Shown here one piece after another: positions 58,901 to 64,000 of a stretch of DNA of 64,000 nt (its first letter is position 1; each line of letters starts with the position of its first letter). The DNA is from Struthio camelus (taxonomy: Eukaryota > Chordata > Aves > Struthioniformes > Struthionidae). The notes under the pieces were generated by a model, which was given only the letters and a program-made list of their open reading frames with translations, searched no databases and was not told the origin of the DNA. A program made the translations under genes and the position numbers. The stretch covers positions 2,406,517-2,470,516 of the forward strand of contig NC_090956.1 in assembly GCF_040807025.1 (NCBI RefSeq), in the 5' to 3' direction.

Positions 58901-61900
58901 CCGGCGCCGGGTCCTCCCCGGCTTCTCCGGGCGCCCGCCATAAAAAAAAAAGTCAATAGCAACAGCAGCGGCCCCAGCACGTTTAATGGTCTCTCTGGTC
59001 GCCTTCCTGATCAGAGCGCCGGTCCTGCTAGGAGCGGAGGCTGCGGTTGAGCCAAGCCGTCACCAGAGCTGCTTGGGGAAGGACGGGTAAGATGCTGAGC
59101 CTGCTGCGGCTGCAGCACATTTTCACCTAAAGGACATATATATGTATAAAAAATAATGCCAGGGCTGGGCTTGTCTGCGCCACGCTGTTGCAGGTGTGCA
59201 CCAGCCCGTCGGGCTCCTGCTCGGGTCGCCACGTCCCCGGGCACGGGCTGCACTTTCGAAGCGGCCCCAGCCGCCTGCTAAAGAGGTCAGCGCTCCCGAA
59301 CGCTGAACCGCAGATTATCTGGCGGGTGACATCAATCGTAATCTCCTCGCGGTGGCTCCATGCAGTTATAGGAAAGGCTTGGGTTTAATGATAAAACTCG
59401 CAGGGAACGGGCGGCTATCGGCTTTCCGTGGGTTTTGTGCAATCTGCAGGGCCAGCGCAGGATCGGGCCGCGGCGATCCTGCCGGGCCAGGCGGCGCTGC
59501 CCAAACCCCTGCGCCCAGCACCGCTGCCGCCCACCGCTTTGGTTCCTGCCCCTGGAGCCAGGCGCTCGGCTGCCTCTGCAAAAGCGCAGGGGCTGCAGGG
59601 CGGCTGAAAACGGCAAGCGTCGACCCGCTGCATCTTTCGGGTGCTTTCCAGCAGCTGCAAAGGGCAGGTCAGGCTTCCACGCCGTCCTGCAGCACGCCGT
59701 GGCCCAGGCGCAGCCGGCCCTAGGGGCCCCGCGCCACCCGCCGGCCCCAAAGCGGCAAGTGCCAGACACCGCCGAGGGCCGGTCCCCCCCCCCCCGGCCC
59801 CGTGCCGCAGCCTTCGCCCCAGCGCGGCAGATTGCAGCGCCCGCGTTATCTGCACTGACGGCCTTTATGGATTAAAGAATTACGAACTCCTGAAGTTGTG
59901 CAATATTAATGACTGCAGCCATCTGTTAATCTGGCGGCCAGCAACAAGCTGGTTTTCGCCTTGCTTAGGCCAGTTATTAAAACGGGGTATTTTCGTTTTG
60001 GCAGCTGCAGGAAAGGCGCTCAGCGTGTCCCGAGGGAACTGGGCGCTGACTCACCTACGGCTCATTATTGCTGCTCCGATGTCCTTTATGTGCAGCAGCA
60101 CAGGGAGCCGGAAAGCAGGGGCAGCAGGCGCTACCCCGGCCAGCGCTAGGTGCTGTACAAGCACCGCGCTACAGCGATCGCCCGGAAGAGCTCAGTGCAG
60201 AAGAGGAGAAAAGAGAATAAATACCACCACCACTGCATTACAGAGAGGAGGCCAGAGGCAGCTCGGAGGCAAAAAGGTGTTTAGCAGCTTTGACTTCACG
60301 CCTTAGGTTTGGGCACGGAGCTCCTAACTGAGCACGGGGATGGGCTTGCCCCGCTGCGCAGAGGTGCCTCGGGGTAGAAAGATGCTAGGCAGCCCACTGG
60401 GGGGATTCGTAAAAGTGATTTTAATCCGGATTAGCTACCCAGTGTACTTTTGGCTCCTCGGTAGCTGTCGCTGTAAGCTCACTGGGGCTGGGACTGCCGA
60501 AGCCCAGAGCCGCAGCCCGACATCACCCTCCTCCGGCCCCAAAGCTGGGCACCAGCAGCTGAGGGAAAGCATCGGGCTCCAGCAGGAAGGGGATGCCGGT
60601 AGGAGACAAGGTGCTACAGGAACACAAGCGACAGCCCAGGCAGAGGGGGCATTGCCCAGTGCAGCAGTTGCACAGCGCAGCCCCCGCGCACTGCGCAGGG
60701 CCGGCTCCCTCCAGCCGGGAGCCCAGGAAGGGCTGAGCCTGCCCTCAGAACAGGGGAGCTAATTATGGCTCGCTGAGGAAGGGTATTTTACATAACTCAG
60801 TTCTCTGGTGCACACACTGTAGGGATAAACTCATTTAGCAGGTTAATTAGTGTCCTTGGTAGAAATGAGTGACTCTTCTAGCCCACTCAGCCGAGAGAAC
60901 GTCTGGAAGTACAAATACAGAGTATGGGGACTGCAGGAAGAGCCAGAGCGCTTGGGGATGGGCCCGGGCCCTGACTGCCCTCGTACCGCTTTGGCCGTCA
61001 GCTCAACCCTTGAAAAGGGTATTGCACAAACCGAGTTTCCTCAGTGGGCGAGACGGCGCAGGCGCTCACTCCATGCTCGAGCTCATGCCATCAAGAGGTC
61101 AGATTTCCTTCAGCTTCTGAACATCGCAGCCCTGTTTAAAAGATTTTGGGACGTGCGTCAGCATTTCCACTTGAGAAGAGCTGAAAGGCCCGCGCTGATT
61201 CATGGCCAGCACTAGACAGCTTAAAAAAAAAAAATCTTAACACAGACTCCCACATCTGTCCTGTAGAAGAGGAGTTTCTTAGCTTTATACTTGAGAAACA
61301 CCCTCCACAGCAAGTGTGATACCCATACGCGAGAGTCCCCAACCAAAGTCCCAACATGCTTCAGCCACCAGCTCAATGAGGGCATTTCCATTCCAAATTT
61401 TAAGCATATCTATCAACTCCATTATTTGACATTTGATTTTCAGTTGAGTATTTACTTGCACATTTTATTTTTTGCTTAGCAGCATCAGCTGCCTGTACAT
61501 TTGCTAGAGCAGCAGAGTCAAAATTGTTAAAATACAATATTTTGAACAGACAGCTGTAGACACATTTTCAACTCCAAACTAAACATTTTAATTTTTAAGT
61601 AAGCCCTGTTCATCTCAGTTACACCTGGAGCAAAGCTGAAATCAATTTACCTTTGGGATTGTACCAGTTCCAGTCTCAGGGTAGTGGGAGGATGTTTTTT
61701 TACTTTGGTTGATTGGACGTGGCATTGGGTAGACAGGTATAAATATAACCCCCCCACCACACCCCAACCAAGTGCTAAACTTCAGAGAAAGCCAGTTTTT
61801 CATACATATCAGATTATATCATTATCTATAGCGTAAACCTCACTATGAGACTTTGCTCATTGCTGCTATAATTCATTACAATTCAGAAGTTGATAAATAC

Positions 61901-62700
61901 TGAATAGACATCCCATTAGCAAATGAATACATTAGTCAATTAGTCCACTGAAACAGAAGCATTTCCTAGCCTTTCCCTTTCATAGGGAATCCAGACCTCA
62001 CGCAGTAACGAAGCGCACGTCCCTCACCAGCTTCTTCTCCCGTCCGCACCTGGTCCTGCACCAGCCACGGGGCACCCAGCAGAGCAACCCTGCGGTGTCT
62101 ACGCAGTCCCCGAGTTCAATCGGATGCTAAGGCCTGCCTCTGTACCTGACGGTACCCCGTTTTTCAGTGCAGAGCTACTTGGCTTTGCTTTTGTCTTTTC
62201 ACACCCACAGCGGAGGGAAACAAAGCAGGACGTAAGCCCTTATGGCTAGTATGAAGGGAGACTACTCAAACGGGTGGTTTGGGAGAGCCCAGGGCTGGAG
62301 CCTGGAGCCCAGCAGGCTGCCCGGCCCCTCTGCATCGCTGGGACAGCACCCAGGGAGCCTTTACCAGCCAGATCAGAGCTCGGGGAAGGAAAGCTTTAAC
62401 TTAGGGCAAAATGAAAAAAGCAGACGCAGCACATGAGGCCTGCCAAGGAGCCTAATGCATACGTTAACAGAAGTAAAGGGAGAAAAAGATCGTATTAGGA
62501 ACATGGAAAGCAATGTGTATGTGTACTGTTTTTTTTACAGTGAGACACCAAGCGCCCACCCCTGCTGACAGCCACCAGAGCCAGATTTACACGGATCAGG
62601 GCACTTCACTCTGCTTGTTGTGGGTGAACGTGGACAACAAGACGTACATAAAAGTACAGCAACCGCTTAAAAAAGAAATGAAACAAACATAACTTCTACA
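55943..62700. other. Upstream region of GNG13, no recognised gene
   Basis: These 6.8 kb hold GC-rich, CpG-dense blocks near 57020-57770, 58740-58930 and 59400-59850, separated by AT-richer sequence. The block at 57.0-57.8 kb may be the GNG13 promoter or another CpG island. Poly(C) or poly(G) runs occur at 56266-56277, 56932-56942, 57787-57800 and 59784-59795. Several long open frames here are GC-rich artefacts without family resemblance. In human, LMF1 lies beyond GNG13, but I could not identify any LMF1 exon. Confidence 0.5.
57787..57873 (+). repeat. Polypurine tract, G14 then GAA/GA-rich
   Basis: Fourteen G are followed by about 70 bases of A and G (AAG and GAA triplets and A-runs) with a single T at 57847. 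It sits at the edge of the GC-rich block upstream of GNG13. Such purine tracts can form intramolecular triplexes, and this one also resembles a (GAA)n microsatellite. Confidence 0.85.
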
Positions 62701-62705
62701 AAGTT

Positions 62706-62711
62706 TTTATT
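62706..62711 (-). terminator. Candidate poly(A) signal of a minus-strand gene
   Basis: TTTATT on the plus strand gives AATAAA on the minus strand. The 1.2 kb to its right is AT-rich, has few CpG and contains no long open frame, which is the look of a 3' UTR read leftward. The owner would be a gene entering from the right edge. Confidence 0.35.
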
Positions 62712-63923
62712 TAACACCTTATTGTTTTACATACATCTACACTTTTATAGAAAATTTGAAAAATAATTTAGCTGACTTAGGATAAAGAAGCTGCAAAAGC
62801 CACTGCAAGTCGTAAGTGTGCAAAATACAGTACATCACATGTTAGTATTTTTTTTGCCCCTCGACTACCAAACCAATGCAGACAGATATTACGGTGCAAC
62901 TAAAAAAGAGTATAATCAGGCTACAAATATATCTCTATTTCTAAATCCACAGTTCAAAAGTCAACTGTTAAACTGGCCATTATAAGGATTCAAATAACCA
63001 AGAGAGGAATCAGTACCATCCTATCAGTCAACTATTGCAGTATTGTAGTAAAAACAAAGCCCCGCAGTTTAAAAACCTAGAAAACTAGATTTTCTATATA
63101 CAAGCAAAACAAGCTATTTACTGCATTAGGCCTTTCTAAATCTGATTTCTTGATACAAGTACAAAAAAAATGGAGGCTGAAGATACTACTTGAAGAGTGG
63201 GTTTTTTTTTTTTTTTTATAATTATGTATCCAATAAAAGAGGGAAGGCAAACAGCATTTTAACACATACTGTTGTACTCTTCCCTTCACTTAGGAAACTT
63301 CTACCTCCTCGGCGGTTGCTCTGCTGCACATATCTCCTCCAGAACCCCATTTGGGCAACACAACAGAAGTAGAGTCGTGCTGCTACTTTGTCCCTTCCTG
63401 TTTCTCCCCCAACCCCAAACAGCATCTCTCTGTAGACTGAGTTTTCTTAGATTTATGACCACTAACTCTAAAAACAACTGCTTAATACACAGCCCTGAAA
63501 GAAAGGAAATTTCAAGAACACTTACTGAAATAGAGACACTGTTCGCCTAAACCTAGGATTTTATTTTTAGCTTTGAAGTCAATTCTTCAGCTGAAGGTAT
63601 TTAAGGGAAGAAAGAGAAGACAACCAAGGCAGAACGCATGGGAATCTAGGAAGAGATTTAGATTAAGACAAATTTAAAAAAATCCTTATGAATTTTGCTA
63701 AATTACAATTTTTCCAAAATGTTTATGAATTTGGAGACTTCATGATGAGCTGTGGTGCCAAGGGGTAGGTGCCTTAATCCCTGTCAAGAGAAAAATCGAT
63801 TAATACACTTCAGTAACTTGTCATTTTTATATAGAGGAACTTGGGCTCAGATACCTCCTCAGGCAAGCTCACTTGTGAGCTTATTTGTGGGATGTGGTTT
63901 TAAAGAGAGGGGCTTATTCCCCT

Positions 63924-64000
63924 TCAAGCTGTGCCTGACTTTCGGTGTTTCTGACTACAAGAAAATTCATCTTCTAAAGGCTCCACACGTAATGATTCCT
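63924..64000 (-). CDS. Possible C-terminal coding end of an unidentified gene
   Basis: At the extreme right edge the minus strand is open for 24 codons from 63998 to a TGA at 63926-63924. The peptide includes VEPLEDEFSCSQKHRKSG and matches no family I recognise. Together with the 3'-UTR-like sequence down to the AATAAA at 62711, this could be the end of a gene entering from the right. Twenty-four codons is short enough to be chance, and it does not look like the C-terminus of LMF1, the human neighbour, so this is only a suggestion. Confidence 0.2.
   Translation of the reverse strand, partial: ESLRVEPLEDEFSCSQKHRKSGTA

Noticed and set aside
1-64000. CRISPR arrays, tRNA or rRNA genes, retrovirus-like elements
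   Set aside because: None seen on either strand; the only mobile elements I can support are the two CR1 LINE fragments.

Overview
This is a vertebrate nuclear window, almost certainly from a bird. The evidence is CR1 LINEs as the only recognisable transposons, compact GC-rich genes with short introns, CpG-rich promoters, and a gene order matching human 16p13.3: MSLN (+), MSLNL (-), RPUSD1 (-), CHTF18 (+), GNG13 (-). I worked out exon borders by hand from splice sites, reading-frame phase and similarity between paralogues. Every gene model keeps one continuous frame from exon to exon.

Layout. At 515-10745 (+) lies the 3' part of a mesothelin gene, 15 exons, ending in a GPI-anchor signal exon; its 5' end is outside the window. 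At 13753-27582 (-) lies a complete 24-exon mesothelin-like gene (about 1293 codons) with a signal peptide and a 300-residue Ser/Thr/Pro-rich mucin-like tail. The two genes are tail to tail, and most matching exons have identical or nearly identical lengths. From 27.6 to 34.8 kb I recognise no gene. RPUSD1 (34857-37128, -, 5 exons) and CHTF18 (37870-53812, +, 22 exons) are divergent and share a 741-bp GC-rich promoter holding a duplicated CCAAT unit. GNG13 (54508-55942, -, 2 coding exons) converges on CHTF18; their candidate poly(A) signals lie within about 65 bp. From 56 to 64 kb there are GC-rich blocks, a long polypurine tract and, at the right edge, what may be the 3' end of another minus-strand gene.

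Functions. The two mesothelin-family genes encode secreted or cell-surface helical-repeat glycoproteins. RPUSD1 is an RluA-type pseudouridine synthase, CHTF18 is the large subunit of the alternative PCNA clamp loader, and GNG13 is a G-protein gamma subunit of taste, olfactory and retinal signalling. These are long-standing neighbours, not a pathway. The least ordinary part is the mesothelin pair: both copies keep a furin-like site at the same place, but one ends in a GPI signal and the other in a mucin-like tail.
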